From Cyanoderma ruficeps (taxonomy: Eukaryota > Chordata > Aves > Passeriformes > Timaliidae): 64,000 nucleotides of DNA. Every line of letters begins with the position of its first letter. Position 1 is the first letter of the stretch. The position numbers and the translations under genes are program-made. Shown here piece after piece: positions 1 to 12,646 of this stretch. Below the pieces are notes generated by a model. That model worked only from the letters and a program-made list of their open reading frames with translations. It had not been told where the DNA came from and ran no database searches. The stretch is taken from NCBI GenBank assembly GCA_008694505.1, contig VZDJ01000346.1, forward strand, positions 8,729,244-8,793,243, given 5' to 3'.

Positions 1-1316
1 GGACAAAAGACACTACTGAATTTATTGTCTGAATTTACTGAATTTATTAATCATGTAGCAAGATCTGTATCTAAACAGCCTAATATTTGCTTTTCAGTGT
101 CTTAACTAAAACTGTCTGGATGAAAATTTTATTTGTGTTGAGCCTAGGGCTGTATTTTTAGGAGAGGCTTTTGGCTAAAATCCTGAAATGTACAGATGAA
201 GAAAAAGCACTTTGTAAAAACAAATTAACAATTTTCTTTGAACTTTTAATGAGAAAGTCTGAAACTGTCATCTCTTAGAATGGGGACTTGAAATTAGATG
301 CGACTTTGTGTAAGCATGGCTGAAGGACAAGTCAAGAGTTTTTTTTAGTATGAGATGAGTGTAGTTTTTTAAACTTCATTAATCAGTACTCATTAATGCC
401 CAAAAACTAATTTACAAACTGAAAGCTGTACTTAATAAAAAATAGAGCTATAATTTTGTGTAGTTTCCTCCTCTGAAGATTTTGTCAGCAGTGAATATAC
501 AATACTCTTAGCTCCTGCATGCAGGATAAACTTTTTCGTAGTACCAGTAGAAAGGTTTAGGAGGTATCAGGAATAGGGGAAAGTGTTCCCTAAAATTGCT
601 CCTCTTAGGAGCTGTTGTTGCTGTGGTGGTGCAGGTATTGGTAAGAATAGTTGACTTGCCTCTAGTCATCCCAAAGACTCTCTTGAGATGCAAACCTGTC
701 ACAGGTGTAAATGGTGGTTATTTCAACTCTGAACTTAGGAGATGGTAACTACTTGAGAAAATAAAACTTTTCAGGGGGTTTCAAACATATAACTAAGATT
801 TGATTATGTATTAATTATTCATGAATTTATCACTGACAAATGTGTTTATTTCAATATGTTTAGGCAAAAAATTGTGTTAGCTATCTTCACAGAAATATTG
901 TATAGGTATACTTTAAGACTTGCTAATACATATCAAGAAGTAGATGCAAAATGCCCTTGTTCCCAAATTTTATTAATGTAGAAGTTCTTTACAGCAGGGA
1001 TAGGTCTAGAGTCAAGCAGTACAGGAAAAGAGTCTTTCTGGATCCACTGGTAGATGTTTGTCTGAAATTCCCTAGCAACTTGCCCTCTTGGTTGCTGAGT
1101 TTCATGGACCTTCTCTGTGTAACAGCTATTCATTCATAAGAATTCTGAGTTGAATGAGATGTATGTACCTAAACTGAGCCAAGGGGCAAAGGTGCTTAAG
1201 CCCTGGCTTGCCAGGAGTCCTGAACAAAGGTTTGTGTTCCTGAATTTACCAAAATACAGTTAAGAACATGTTTGTGCTGGTCAGCAGCAGGCTCAGTAGG
1301 AGCCTTTCTAATGAGC

Positions 1317-1432
1317 TAAGTAGCAAGCTTTCTGCAAACCCTCTGGAATTGCTTTCTCAGAATGTAATCTCACTCAAACTAGAAGAAAAAGGAAAACTGT
1401 CTGTGGTAGTCAAGCAGGTCCCATATTACAGG
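1317..1432 (+). repeat. 116-bp direct repeat, copy 1
   Basis: This block is matched without gaps by 10011-10126, with 112 of 116 bases identical. The four differences are all transitions. Both copies begin TAAGTAGCAAGC and end ATTACAGG, and both are open in the same reading frame, giving a segment ending KLSVVVKQVPYYR here and KLSVVVKQIPYYR in copy 2. Similarity stops sharply at both edges. Copy 1 abuts the CR1 fragment starting near 1433. I do not recognise the element or the peptide. It may be part of a young transposon family or a local duplication. Confidence 0.9.
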
Positions 1433-2046
1433 TCAGCAATGCACCCTTGGAGCCCAGAGGACAAACCCCTTCCTGGGGTGCATCAAACTCAGCATCACCA
1501 GCCGGTCACAGAGGTGACTGTCCCGCTGTACAGCCTTGGTGCAGCCTCATCTTGAGCTCTGTGTGCTGCTCTGGGCCCCACAGCTGAAGAATGAGGGTAA
1601 AGGATGAGAATGTGTCCAGAGGAGGGCAACAAAGGTGATGGAAGGGCTGGAGGCAATGAAGGTACTGAGGACTTTGGGCTTGTTTCATTCGGAGAAAAGG
1701 AGGCTGAGGAGTGACCTCACAGTTCTCTACAGCTTCCTGAGGAGTGGACATGGAGGTGCTGAGCTCTTCCCTCTGGAATTCAGGGATAGGACACGTGGGA
1801 ATGGTTCAGAGCTGTACCAGGAGAGGCTTAGGCTGAACATTACAAAGCATTTCTTTACTGAGAGGGTGGTCAAACACTGGAACAGGTTTCTTACAAGAGG
1901 TCTATGCCACAAGCCTATTAGTGTGTGCAAGAAGCATTTGGTGAATGCCCTTAATAACATATTTTGACTTCTAGTCAGCCCTGAATTGGTCAGGCAATTG
2001 GGCTGTATGGTCACTGTAAGTTGGCCAAGAGTGCTTCCCTGCATCT
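1433..2046 (+). mobile_element. CR1 LINE 3' fragment, sense to the gene
   Basis: The sequence follows the end of CR1 ORF2 and its 3' region. It includes the characteristic stretches AGAGGAGGGCAACAAAGGTGA (first 20 bases from 1618), a GAGAAAAGGAGGCTGAGGAG block near 1692, and GGTGGTCAAACACTGGAACAGG near 1866. The copy is 5'-truncated and has no intact ORF2, only short frames. The last ~100 bases (about 1940-2046) resemble the 3' end of a CR1 subfamily variant but lack the usual 8-bp terminal repeats. Confidence 0.75.
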
Positions 2047-3236
2047 AGGAGAATTAGATTCACTTATTTCTCAACCTGAGAACATACTACACCTGCAGTT
2101 CCCAGCATCTAAGATGATGATGAAAGTGCCAGGCTATAAGCAACTTGAAGTGAAGGTGCATTATTTTTCTCCATTAAAACTTTGAAACTTGATAGTAGAG
2201 TATATCAGAATATGGGATTAGAAAGGTGAAAAGATGAAGCATTCCTGAAACCTGAGGATTAGAATACTTAGTATCGAGAATGCTGATCTAAAATTCTCAC
2301 ATGAAATATTGCTTCTTTATTATACAGTAAACAACTGTTTCCATTTTTCCGAATCTTGATTGTTAGTCCCGAGACCAGCCCTCTAGCTTGACCCTTCTGT
2401 TGACTATGGGTCTAATTTTTGCAGAAGAGCACCTGAAGCTACTAGGAAATTGCAACACTTTGTACACTTTGTATTGTATGTACACCAGTTTACTTAGTTG
2501 GGTACTTTTAATCTAAACTTTGGTGCCTTATTTCCCTCTGAATTGCTGCAAGCAGCAGCTGGTTTGCTGAGGCTGTCCTGCAGAGTTGTGATCTGTGCCA
2601 GATGGGGTGCCCGGGCATTTGTTAGAAACTCTGGACCAACTTGCATAAGTTTTTGAATCAGTGAGATATCTGCATTAGACCTTGCTGTGCAGGAGTCTGG
2701 TTTTGCCAATGAAAAATTCATAACTTCATATTTACTAAGCAGTTTGAAGGGAAAGGGGCGACAGTGGGCCAGTCTTAAGAGAACTGCTCTCTTAAAACTC
2801 TTAAGCACTAAAATATTTCGAAAGAAATTGTCTTGCTGTGGCATTGTAAATGTTTAATTCCTCTTCACAATAATACTGGTTGCATATCAGTTTAAGTATT
2901 TACCTTCACCTTGTTTGTTTCTACTTGTACCTTGAATAGCAAAACATTTTACTGATGCTTCAAGTAAGAGAGAGGTGCTTTTAAACTGTCTTTAGTTATC
3001 AAGGACTAACTAATTATCATGGTAATCCAAATGTTTCCTTTGAACAGACTAATTGTGACACAATTGTGCGAGTGATTATGAAGGCAGATGCCAAGTCCTG
3101 TGGCACACTGCTGATTAGGGGAGGAAGAAAAACTTTTGACTTGTTTGGTGATTAAACATTACTATTTTGAGTTACAAATGTGTCTGGAATTTTGATATGT
3201 TTCAGTAGTTAATTCTGCATTCTTTGTTGTTGTTAG

Positions 3237-3380
3237 GAGCTGAAACTGCCATTTACTTTTTTAAGTGGGCATATTCATGAACTTCGGATTCATGTGCCAT
3301 GGACAAAATTGGGATCAGAACCTGTTGTCATCACTATCAATACAATGGAATGCATTTTGAAATTAAAGGATGGGGCTCAG
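3237..3380 (+). CDS. VPS13B: VPS13B exon 3: chorein N-terminal domain segment
   Basis: This 144-bp exon (48 codons, phase 0 to 0) begins ELKLPFTFLSG and ends CILKLKDGAQ. It is nearly identical to residues 50-97 of mammalian VPS13B. It covers the second half of the chorein (Chorein_N) domain, which caps the end of the lipid-transfer rod and in VPS13 family members lies next to the donor membrane. Visible motifs are HELRIHVPWTKLGSEPVVI and INTMECIL, the alternating polar/hydrophobic strands of the repeating beta-groove. The acceptor is TTGTTAG|GAG and the donor CAG|GTAAGA, both strong. The exon length is a multiple of three, so skipping would keep the frame but break the chorein fold. It is isolated: 35.5 kb of intron follows. 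Confidence 0.97.
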
Positions 3381-5468
3381 GTAAGAAATGTGATGAATGA
3401 TTTTCCAACATTGTGAAGTTCACGAGAATAGGAGCTTCTATAGGTCACTTTCTTGAAAGTCTTCTGAAGAATCTGGCATGTCAAGTTGGGATCCCTTTTT
3501 TTTTTCTGAGAGGTTAATATTTTTCTTCTTGTCATGGCTCATATCTCCCTTTATGCTTATTTTTAAACTCTTTATTGGCTGGAGCTGTGTTCTTGCAGAT
3601 GTGAAAGCAAGTTAGTAGTGCTTTGTCAGATTTTTCCTATGATGAGAGAAGAAATGGATTTCAAGAGCAATGTAACATCCTCTCTGCTTCTGGCTTGTGT
3701 TTCCCAAGAAGCAGTGCTGGTTGCTTGAGTCAGCTGTATGTGGCACAACTCAGGACTGGGCATTTTTCAAAACTTGTGTTGCTATTATTGAAGGAATGCT
3801 TTGAAGATCCTGGAGTCTAAGTCATTTTTACCTTTAGAAATTATACTGCTTGCTTGAGTGTACTTGGAAGACTTCTTGTATGTAAGGGTCTTCAGGAATT
3901 TTTTTTTTCTTTTAGTTGCTCAGAATAATTTGTGCATTAGGCTGTTTTCACAGGCTCAGGTAAGGTTTCCTTCTGATATAATGAAGCTGAAATATGCAGT
4001 ACCTCAATTTTTGTCATATGTGTAATTTAGTTAACTGAAAATACTTGGTTATGTTAATGTTGAACTTGTGGGGATTTTTTTAAATCACCATGGTGCTTTA
4101 ATTCTGAAGAGGCTTACAAGTTTGTTTTGCTTGTTGTTCTTTTATAAAGCCTCGTTCACATTTTGATTTTAGCAGTGATTCACTTGCGTTAAGGATCATG
4201 CAAACTCAAGTTTTTGGTAGGGTGCTTGTTGAGCTGTTAACATTTAACATCAATAACTAGATACAAGGCAGCAAGAACATTGGAAAACACTTTCCTGTTG
4301 TTTGATATTTCTTGATATATTCTTTTACAGTTACAGAACTAACAGGCTTTTGTGCTGGAGTAGAAATCTTTAGTCCTAGCCAGCCACAGAGGACACACTT
4401 GCATTCTGTAGTTACACTTAATCTATGTACATATATACACACCACTAGCCAAATATTAAGTACTTTTCCAATGTTAAGGTAAGCTTTTGAGACCAGATGT
4501 TCCATGAGGAGTGTGTTTTTGGAAGCAGCAAATTGCATCTAATTATGAGTTGCAGAAAAAGATTTGTAGCCCATGACTTTGTGCAACCCAGAACTAATAT
4601 TTGATATTAGGCCTTGCAGATGGCTACTGCTGAAATGATCAGATTTCCTGCTTGCATGGTATTTGAAACTTAAATTTCGTGGTGCATACATCAAAAGGTC
4701 AAGTGTCATGAATGTAAAGCACTCTCAAAACAAGTATTTGTTACAGATGTTTAAGATTCAGAGGCAAGAAAAGGGTTTTGAAAATTGGAACTGACATTTG
4801 AACAAATTATTCGTTGGTATGTATGCTCAGGAGGGTAAAATTTGGGTCTGTGCCATAGAAGGATTATCTTTGACTAACAAGAATGTAGATGAAAACACTT
4901 TTGTGCTGTTTCTGAGGATATGGTTTAAAAAGTTGACAGGTTGAATTTCATTTTTTGAATTACTATTTGAAAGTGTTCAAAGTGTGGCAGTGTACTTGGC
5001 TATAACTGATTGTCATAAAAATTTTTGTAATCAGTGAATAAAAAATATGAATGAAATGAAATATTTCTGTAGAAAATGGTAGTAAAATGAACTTTCAGCG
5101 AGTTCAGCTCCAGTTTGAACTGTTCTGCCAAGAACTTCGTGTCAGTGAAGGGCATAATTAGCAAGAAAGCTTAGTTTAGTTCTCAAATTGATTGGCTTGA
5201 CCCTGTATTTCCTTCCTCAGGTGAGACTTCTAAAGGGCACAGGCATAATTTCACCTGAGCACAAAATAAAGTTCTTGACCTAAACTTAGTGAGATGTGTT
5301 TTCTTTGGAAAGGTGCTATTTCAAACAATGTTTCTGTTGAAGATATATGAAGATTAAAATACATGGCATTGTTTGAAGCTATTGTCCAGTGGACCCTACA
5401 GATTTTGTAAAAAGGAAAAGAGGGTTTTGCTCACATTTTTGGAGGGTATCAATTCCCTGGGGTGCTTT

Positions 5469-5492
5469 TATATATATATATACATATATATA
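5469..5492. repeat. TA microsatellite
   Basis: A run of (TA) dinucleotides is interrupted by a single C. A single N lies just downstream at 5516. Confidence 0.85.
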
Positions 5493-8400
5493 CCCTCCAT
5501 TAAAGGACTCCAAAANTTACTGTGATGCTGTGTCATTGTTAGTTCAGCTTCAGTGTTAGTTTAGTTGGGGTTTTTTTGTTGTTTATGCTTATTGCAACAT
5601 CTCCTCAGCTAAGTTTGGATTAGACAGCAATGGCTCAACTTCTAGTTTTGTGCAAAAATTTTTTTTCTAAACAGAAGTGTTGTATAAGTGGTAAGTTCAC
5701 TTAATGATGTACAAAATCCAGAATTCTGTAGAATTAGTGGTATTTACATTTTGAAGGTCTTTGCTTTTCCCCTTTTTCTTCTATGCTTTTCTTCCTTTTT
5801 CTCCTTTCTACATCTGATATTACTGCTTCTAAAACCCAAATGTTTCATGTGGATACTTTACAAGGAAATTAAACTAAAGTGCATCAATTTGGCAGTGAAT
5901 AAAGGGGTGTTCTATTGAACAGGCTTTGTACATGCACTTTTGGTTATGACTTTGGTTAGCATCAGTACTGGAAATAGAATTTGGCTGTGAGGTGTTTCAC
6001 ACTGCTTTTTGATGTCTGTCAGCCTAATGCAACTGTGCCTGTATTTTTTTTTTTTTTTGCTCTTGAACTAATCTTCTGCAGCACTGAGTTTTAAGTATGA
6101 GCATTTGTAATGTTCTCAAATATGTTGGTATGATTTTTAAATCTGTTCTTTAACACTTTAATGTGATTCTGAAGTTTGCTTGACTTTAAGTTGTAGTAAT
6201 TGACTGTCGTGACATTGTTCTCCATGAATGCTATATTTATTTTAGAAAGTGGTTAAAGTTCCAGTATTTTATATTCTTCTCATTATCTATCTCTATACAT
6301 TAAATCTCTGGGCTTTGTATAGAATTAAAAACCCTTTTAAAAATCTGTGTTGATTGCCGTTTTTCCTCTGAGAGGTTTTCTCCCTTTGTCCTGTTAGACT
6401 GTTCTTAAGTCTTTTCTCTTCTACACAAATTTTTTAAAATACATTTGAAATTCTTTGCTCCTTTCTCTTCTCCTCTCAGTGCTAAGATATCTCCATGCCA
6501 AAAGAGAAGCTTTTAATTCAGGTATTGCAAATAGGGAAGGAGAAGCCTGTAAGCCTGTGTCTGTTTTCTTCACCTTCCTGCCATTATAATTAACCACTAG
6601 ACTCTTTTTCATGTTCAACCCTGAGTTCTGCGGTTTTTTGTCTTGGAACTGGTGCAAATGAGGAGATCAAGGAGAAATGTGTTATTTGTATTACTGATTC
6701 AGATTTGAGTCCCTGCCTTTAAGCAGAACAGTGCACCAGAAATATGCTGCTGTATATTGAGGCTCTCTGTACTCCAAGAATAATTAATTATGGAATTGGG
6801 GAAGACTGTTAGGTTGAAGCACTTAGAGGGGCACAGGGAAACCCAGAAGTTTGGATCAGCATACAGGCAGTTGAGTTCCTTTCACGAGGCATTACAAAGA
6901 AAGTTGTGAAGAATATAACTTTGTGGCAGTGGAGAACAGCCCACCAGCACGACTGTCGGAGCACCAGACACATTCTTACCTGACAACTGGTAGAGACTGC
7001 TGCCAGAGAGCCTTGGAAACTGAAACTGGTCTTGACCAGGAAATGATTGAGATGGGAGATAAGTTGTGTTGACAGATTATGAAGGACTTTGAAGGTGAAG
7101 ACAGAAGGCTTGTGGTTAATGAGGGTACAGTTATATAAAATCTTTTCTTAGGTGATAAAGCTAGCTCCAGATCTGAAGCAGTGCTTTAGTGTTTTTTTTT
7201 CCTCACATGGGTTGTAATAGTTCAGTTGAATGTGGCTGCATGGACAAGTAGTGCAGGTTTTTTTAATTTGACTCTATATGGTAAGACTTGAAGTCGGAAG
7301 ACTTAATTAGCAGTCTTTAGTGGCTCACCTTTATGCTTTTTATTTGCTCATGTGGAAGCTCCAAGTCTTTATTTTTAAAATAAATTTAATTTGGTTCTCA
7401 CTTTCAGAGTAGTATATTTAGTTCAGTAAATTTGACGCTGAGTTTTAGCCAGGTTTAAGGTGAAGATTATATTGAGAACTGCTCTATGGAAAGCGAACTG
7501 TGTTATCAGCCAATGTTGAATCATATCAAGTTAAGGATGAATATGAAATTCTTATTAAGCAGGCAGTTCATGATGCTTTTATTTGTGTTTTAATAGAGTA
7601 ATATAAGAAAAAAGAGAATTTTATGTTTGTGTATGCATGCGTACAAATTAGTGTATATATGAGTAGCAAGAAAATATTTCTATATTATTTTGTATTGAAA
7701 CGAATTGCTTCATGCAAATCAGACTGTGATGTAGTGCTTTTCAAAGTGTCAGGAAGGTTTGGCAGAGTCTTTGGTTTTGTGCCATTTTCTGTCAAGAACT
7801 CCTGTGTGAAGAGTTCTTATGTTTTCTGTGAATTGCTTTATGTGAACAAAAGTGTTTTAGGTAGAAGGTTCTCTTTCAAGGATATTATCCTTTTAAGGGG
7901 TAAATGTCACGCCCCACCAATGTCTTGCAAAAACATTTAATAATCTTTCAATAGAGGAAGTAGTAAAGAGAGGCTGTAACAGGTGCTAGAGAAGTCTTTG
8001 CAGCATTCAGACACTTTCTTGTTTTTCTCCAGTGATTTCAAATGAGAGGCTGAGGAGGAGATGAGCAGCCTTGCTTAAAGCTGGATAAATACTCATATGT
8101 ACTAGCTGGGCACACAGGAGTGACCATGTAATTTACCTATTTTTGTTCCTACTAACCACTTTAATAGACTTTAAAAGCAAAGCATCTGATGCTTTAGATT
8201 GCAGTAATTCTGCTTATAAAAGAAGAAATTGACTTTGTGAATTTGTTGAAAGACTCCTGCATGCATATTTCTTAATACTCTAGGTACTCTAGCTGTAGGA
8301 GTCCTGCCACTGCCCTTGTATTGCCTCAGTCTGAATACGTGTCTTGTTTACCCGAATGCCTATTAATGTGTTCCTAATTTTGGACAGTTTTCATGTGAAT

Positions 8401-10010
8401 TTGCCCATATATTTCTTTTTTGAGTCCTTTTTAGGGCTAAGTAATGGTGATTTCAAATGTCTGAAACTGATTACTGTGAAAGATATGAGAGATCGTGCTC
8501 GATTCCTTCTGTGCTTAATCGTGGCTCCTGGGGCATCTTTCAGTTCTTGTGCTGCCTACAGGCAAAGCTAGTGTGGCACTTCTGACCTAATACTATTGCT
8601 TACTCTGGGGGAATGAACCTTGCTTTTAGGTGTGAGCCTTGCTTTTAGATGTTTCTGGTAAAGAACAAGACTTGTATAGTAAGCACTTCGGCTTTCTGGC
8701 CTGTGTGATCTTGGGTGACACCTTCGATAGCTGTGCTGTACCCAACTCCTGAGAACACCCACAGGGACAAGGCATAGTAAGCTGTCCCAGTATCTTGAGA
8801 ACACATGTGACTTTATGTGAGAAGGAACTGACTGGGAAGATGCTTTTCTGAGCAGCCAAACAGTTGACCAAGCAAGAGAGGGGATGTATGAGTGCTCAGG
8901 TACACTGCTCAGTGTCAGGGACATTTACTGTGATAACTGGTTCAAAGACAGAAAATGCGATTGTAAATATAGTTGGGACTGTATTCTTGCAAGGGGCTCA
9001 GATTTTGAATGCAGCTCTTGTCAAGAAAATCTTTTGATGTTGTCAAAATAGTTAACAGTCTTGATGATCTTAAAAAGGCCCTTTCCATCATAAATGATTG
9101 TATGACTAAAATCAGGTTGGTCATTATTACAACAGGTATTACGACTGTATAACATCAGTGATTTTCAATACCGTTTTATTGTTCAAAGAATGCACTTTGC
9201 ATGTTGTGAAGAGAGAGCAAGGTGAGGATCTGGCCCTATGTTGATACAGGTGTTGGAAGTCAAGGAAGCTGCCAGGGGCTGTGTGTATTTACAGTTTTCC
9301 CTTCAGTTCCTGTAGCAGCTGGAGCAATAGTATCTAGAGAGCAAATGTTGCCTTTTCTCATCTCGTTTTCTGAACAAGATCACTGTGTACCACTGTGGAG
9401 GTGTTCAGATCAAGTTTGTGATTTTGAAGAAATCCCCTGGCTGTTCAGGCTTACTGTGCTTTGACCTCTGTTACAGGATCGTCTCAGAACTAATGGGCTG
9501 GATACCTTTGTGGTCAAACTGCCATTCTCCTAGAGCACATTAGAGAGAAAATGTGCTGCGGCTGTTAATTGAAATGAGCAGAGTTGTCTTGTGTGAGTTG
9601 GTAATAGAATCAGTATCCTGTGATCACCAGGCATGGTGTGTTTCACGCTGGAGCACAGCGAATCCCATGAGATGAGGGTTGTTTTGTTTTTTTTCCAGAA
9701 GCTGGTCTGGCAGTCTAGGTTCAGAAAGTCTGTATCTAACCTACACTTAATGCCTTCTTGTTTGCTGTTCATAGTTAGTGTCTCTGTGACAGTAGGCATC
9801 TCACAAAACATCTAATTATGGACATGTGCAAGCACCACTTTTTGCCCTCCTCCTTCATGAAAGCACATCCCTCTAGTGCCCTCTGAAGCTGTAAAAAATT
9901 GCACGTTCTTCTTATCCAAGGATTCAGAAAAGGGTTTGTATGGTAAGAAAGTGGAATCTGAGCTTCCCAAATAATGGATTTCTATGAGTCTGTTAATTTT
10001 TATAATGATT

Positions 10011-10126
10011 TAAGTAGCAAGCCTTCTGCAAACCCTCTGAAATTGCTTTCTCAGAATGTAATCTCACTCAAACTAAAAGAAAAAGGAAAACTGTCTGTGG
10101 TAGTCAAGCAGATCCCATATTACAGG
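10011..10126 (+). repeat. 116-bp direct repeat, copy 2
   Basis: Ungapped match to 1317-1432 with four transitions. Here the block sits in unrelated flanks with no CR1 sequence after it. It lies within a 101-codon open frame (9974-10279) that shows no other sign of being a gene. With copy 1 it forms a direct-repeat pair 8,694 bp apart that brackets exon 3. Confidence 0.9.
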
Positions 10127-10398
10127 CAAAGACCAGTGCTTGATATCTATGTATTTTGCACTGATAGTAGACAGCAAATTGATGCTCACTCATATTCTAT
10201 TTCCAGCAGTGTTTTGAAGTCTGTATCAACAGTAGAACATTCTGGTATAAGACTATTTGTCAAGAAGACTTCAGTGTAAATTGGAAGATTTTTAGGTATA
10301 TGAGGATGCAGTGATACCTTAATAAGGAGGGTAATGGACACCGGCACAAACAAGAAGTGCAGCTGTACTTCAGATTGTCAATGAAATTTCTTTCTTAG

Positions 10399-10572
10399 GC
10401 ATTGTGGTGGGCTGACCATGGATGACTGTCAGGTGCCCATCAGAGAGCTCTATCACTCCCCTGCTCAGCTAGACAAGGCAGAAAATATAATGAAAGGCTC
10501 ATGGGTTGAGCTAAAGATAGGGGCAGATCACTATCAAGGCAGTTACTGTCAAGGGCAAAGCAGACTTTCATA
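10399..10572 (-). mobile_element. fragment of an avian interspersed repeat, probably LTR-retroelement derived
   Basis: The stretch contains GGTGGGCTGACCATGGATGA, then CAGGTGCCCATCAGAG, CTCTATCACTCCCCTGCTCAG and GGCTCATGGGTTGAG. I recognise these in this order from a high-copy avian repeat usually classed as LTR/ERV-derived. The copy is short and decayed, with no terminal repeats or open frame visible. The class and the orientation come from memory and would need a repeat-library search. Confidence 0.5.
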
Positions 10573-11644
10573 TATTCACAGGTAATTCTAGATAGATTGT
10601 TTAATCAGGTGAGGGTAGCACGCTTACATGAAGAACTCCACTTGTTTTCCTTGGAACAGCTGACTAGCTGAGAAATATCTCACTTATTTTGGTGGAACCT
10701 TTTTAGGATGCCATATTTTGGAAAAAAGTAATCCTAATTTTGGATGTGTTGGAGTAGTTTCCCATGTATGTATATTTTTTTGGGAATGCTGCATAGGGCT
10801 GAATTTATTGGATCTGTCATAGTATTTCAGACCTAATAGTTTAATGTATTATTATTTTCTCCTATGCTTTGGAGAAAATATCTGCAAAGCAGATTACTAA
10901 AACATAGTTATTGCATGGGTTTGTTCTAAAATAGATATGGATATGTGGCTTGCTGTTTTCTGGATCAACTTGTATTTCAACAGAAATCACTGCTTTATGT
11001 GACATATGTTTTGGATTTGTACTTTTTAAAAGTCTTATTCTTTTGAGTAGATACTCTTAAGTTAATCTGTGGTTCTCACTACTTTATTTTTTATTTAATT
11101 TCCCTATTTTTTTTCTTATCATGTTCTTTTATGTATGTTTGGTTTATTTAAAATACTTAAACTGTGGGCACTGACTTCCTAGCTAGATTCCTCCTTTCTA
11201 CTTAGAATTCCAGGTTGACTATGATTGTGCTTTGACTTTTGGCTGTAGAAGTTTATTCCTCTTCTTTCTGGAATCTCTTCACTCATTCATGTGTTGTCTG
11301 AGCATACCCTTGTCTGACCAGTCTCATTCCACTAAATTATATATTGAGTAGCTATCAGCTGACCTACTGAGCTGATCTTTCTGAGCTATAGCCAGTGCTT
11401 TATTTTTTTCCAAGAGTTGTGTTTTGGGACTAGAGAGTGTCCAAGACCCGGTGTGTATACTGCAATGCCATGTCAATGCACTTGGCAATTTTAATATTGG
11501 CAACTCAATGTAGAAAGTGAACCAGCAGAATGGGTTCATGGGTTCATTTTCAAAACTGAATTGTTTGGGAAATAGCATGGTAGAATTTCAAATAGAATCT
11601 CAAAATTTAGTTTTAAATCAATAAATTTTTATAAACATGTTCTT

Positions 11645-11668
11645 CCCCCCCCCCCCCCNCCCCCCCCC
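11645..11668. repeat. poly-C tract containing an N
   Basis: A run of C is broken only by an N at 11659 and followed by GCGC. A run this pure in an AT-rich intron, with an undetermined base in the middle, suggests either a G-quadruplex-capable homopolymer (on the minus strand) or a closed assembly gap. Confidence 0.9.
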
Positions 11669-12620
11669 GCGCAATACTGCCTTTGTTGATGGAAAATATT
11701 TATTTTCGTTTGCTGAAAGTTTAAGTGTTTTGAGCTTGTTGCACATGGGCTACTGCTTCTGAAAACAAGAGACAGATAGCAACCTGTGAGAATTTTCCTG
11801 AACTGGACTGTATTAGAATTGGAGATATGTTGGCATAGAAGGTGCAAGCTGGGCTTGGGAATGTGTTCTGACTGAAGCATTTCCCCATGTCTTAGTTGTG
11901 AAAACTGGTATATTGTTGAACATCTTGTTATCAAATAGGGCGCAAGTAACAGTCAACCCATTTATCTGTCTCCCCCCCACTCCCTATTTTATTTTTGCTT
12001 CCACAGCATTCTCTAAAACTATTTATAGATTTGACTGTAACTTGCCACTGGTAAGTCATGCTCCATTAAAAAAAGAAAAGAAAAATTGGAAATCCAATTA
12101 TGTAAGCCAAGAGCTTTTTGACCCCCAGATATGCATCTTTCTCTTTATTCATGCACATGAAAATTAATAAACCTATGCCAAATGCCTGTGTTAACAAAAT
12201 AATTATTATTTGTTTTAACCAAAAGCAGGTGCTTCTCTTCTCAGCATGAGGCATCTTGTTTCTTTGCTCGTCTCTGTATGACTTCTGGCCTGCAATACAA
12301 TTTCACTCCAGTGAGCTGCCTCTTACACCTTTTGATGCCTAAAATCTGTATATATCCCACTTTACTTGTGAAGTAGTTAGAATGTTAACAGTTCAGTACT
12401 GTTGCCTATGTGGAGGGGAAGAGTGTTTGTCTCAGAGGAAGCCATGTTCCTCCTTTTACTGGTTTAAAACTCTGTAGTTCCTTATTTTCTACTTTGTAGT
12501 TCAAGATTCCTTTGCTTGGGGGACTGTGATGTTCCTTAAAAAGCGAGGAAGCAGCAACCCCACTTACCTGTTGTACTGCACTGTAATAGGAGCTTGTTCT
12601 CAAGACATACCTTTGTGTGG

Positions 12621-12646
12621 GTATATATATATGTGTGTGTATGTAT
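12621..12646. repeat. TA/TG microsatellite
   Basis: An alternating purine-pyrimidine run of TA then TG dinucleotides. No function is indicated. Confidence 0.8.

Larger units (their letters stand above)
1..3236 (+). other. VPS13B: intron 2, 3' part
   Basis: AT-rich non-coding sequence ending in the AG acceptor at 3235-3236. It holds one copy of a 116-bp direct repeat (1317-1432) running straight into a CR1 LINE fragment (about 1433-2046). I searched it for the first coding exon (start codon plus about 48 codons of the VPS13B N-terminus) and found nothing. Nothing else was recognised in 1-1316 or 2047-3236. Confidence 0.8.

Noticed and set aside
1635..1967. 110-codon frame on the plus strand
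   Set aside because: It falls inside the CR1 fragment and is a relic of the LINE, not a host gene.
2494..2844. 116-codon frame on the minus strand
   Set aside because: No recognisable motif, no splice or promoter context, and it sits in an intron; treated as a chance frame.
1..3236. First coding exon of VPS13B (start codon exon)
   Set aside because: No frame in this stretch resembles the expected N-terminus; the exon must lie upstream of the window.
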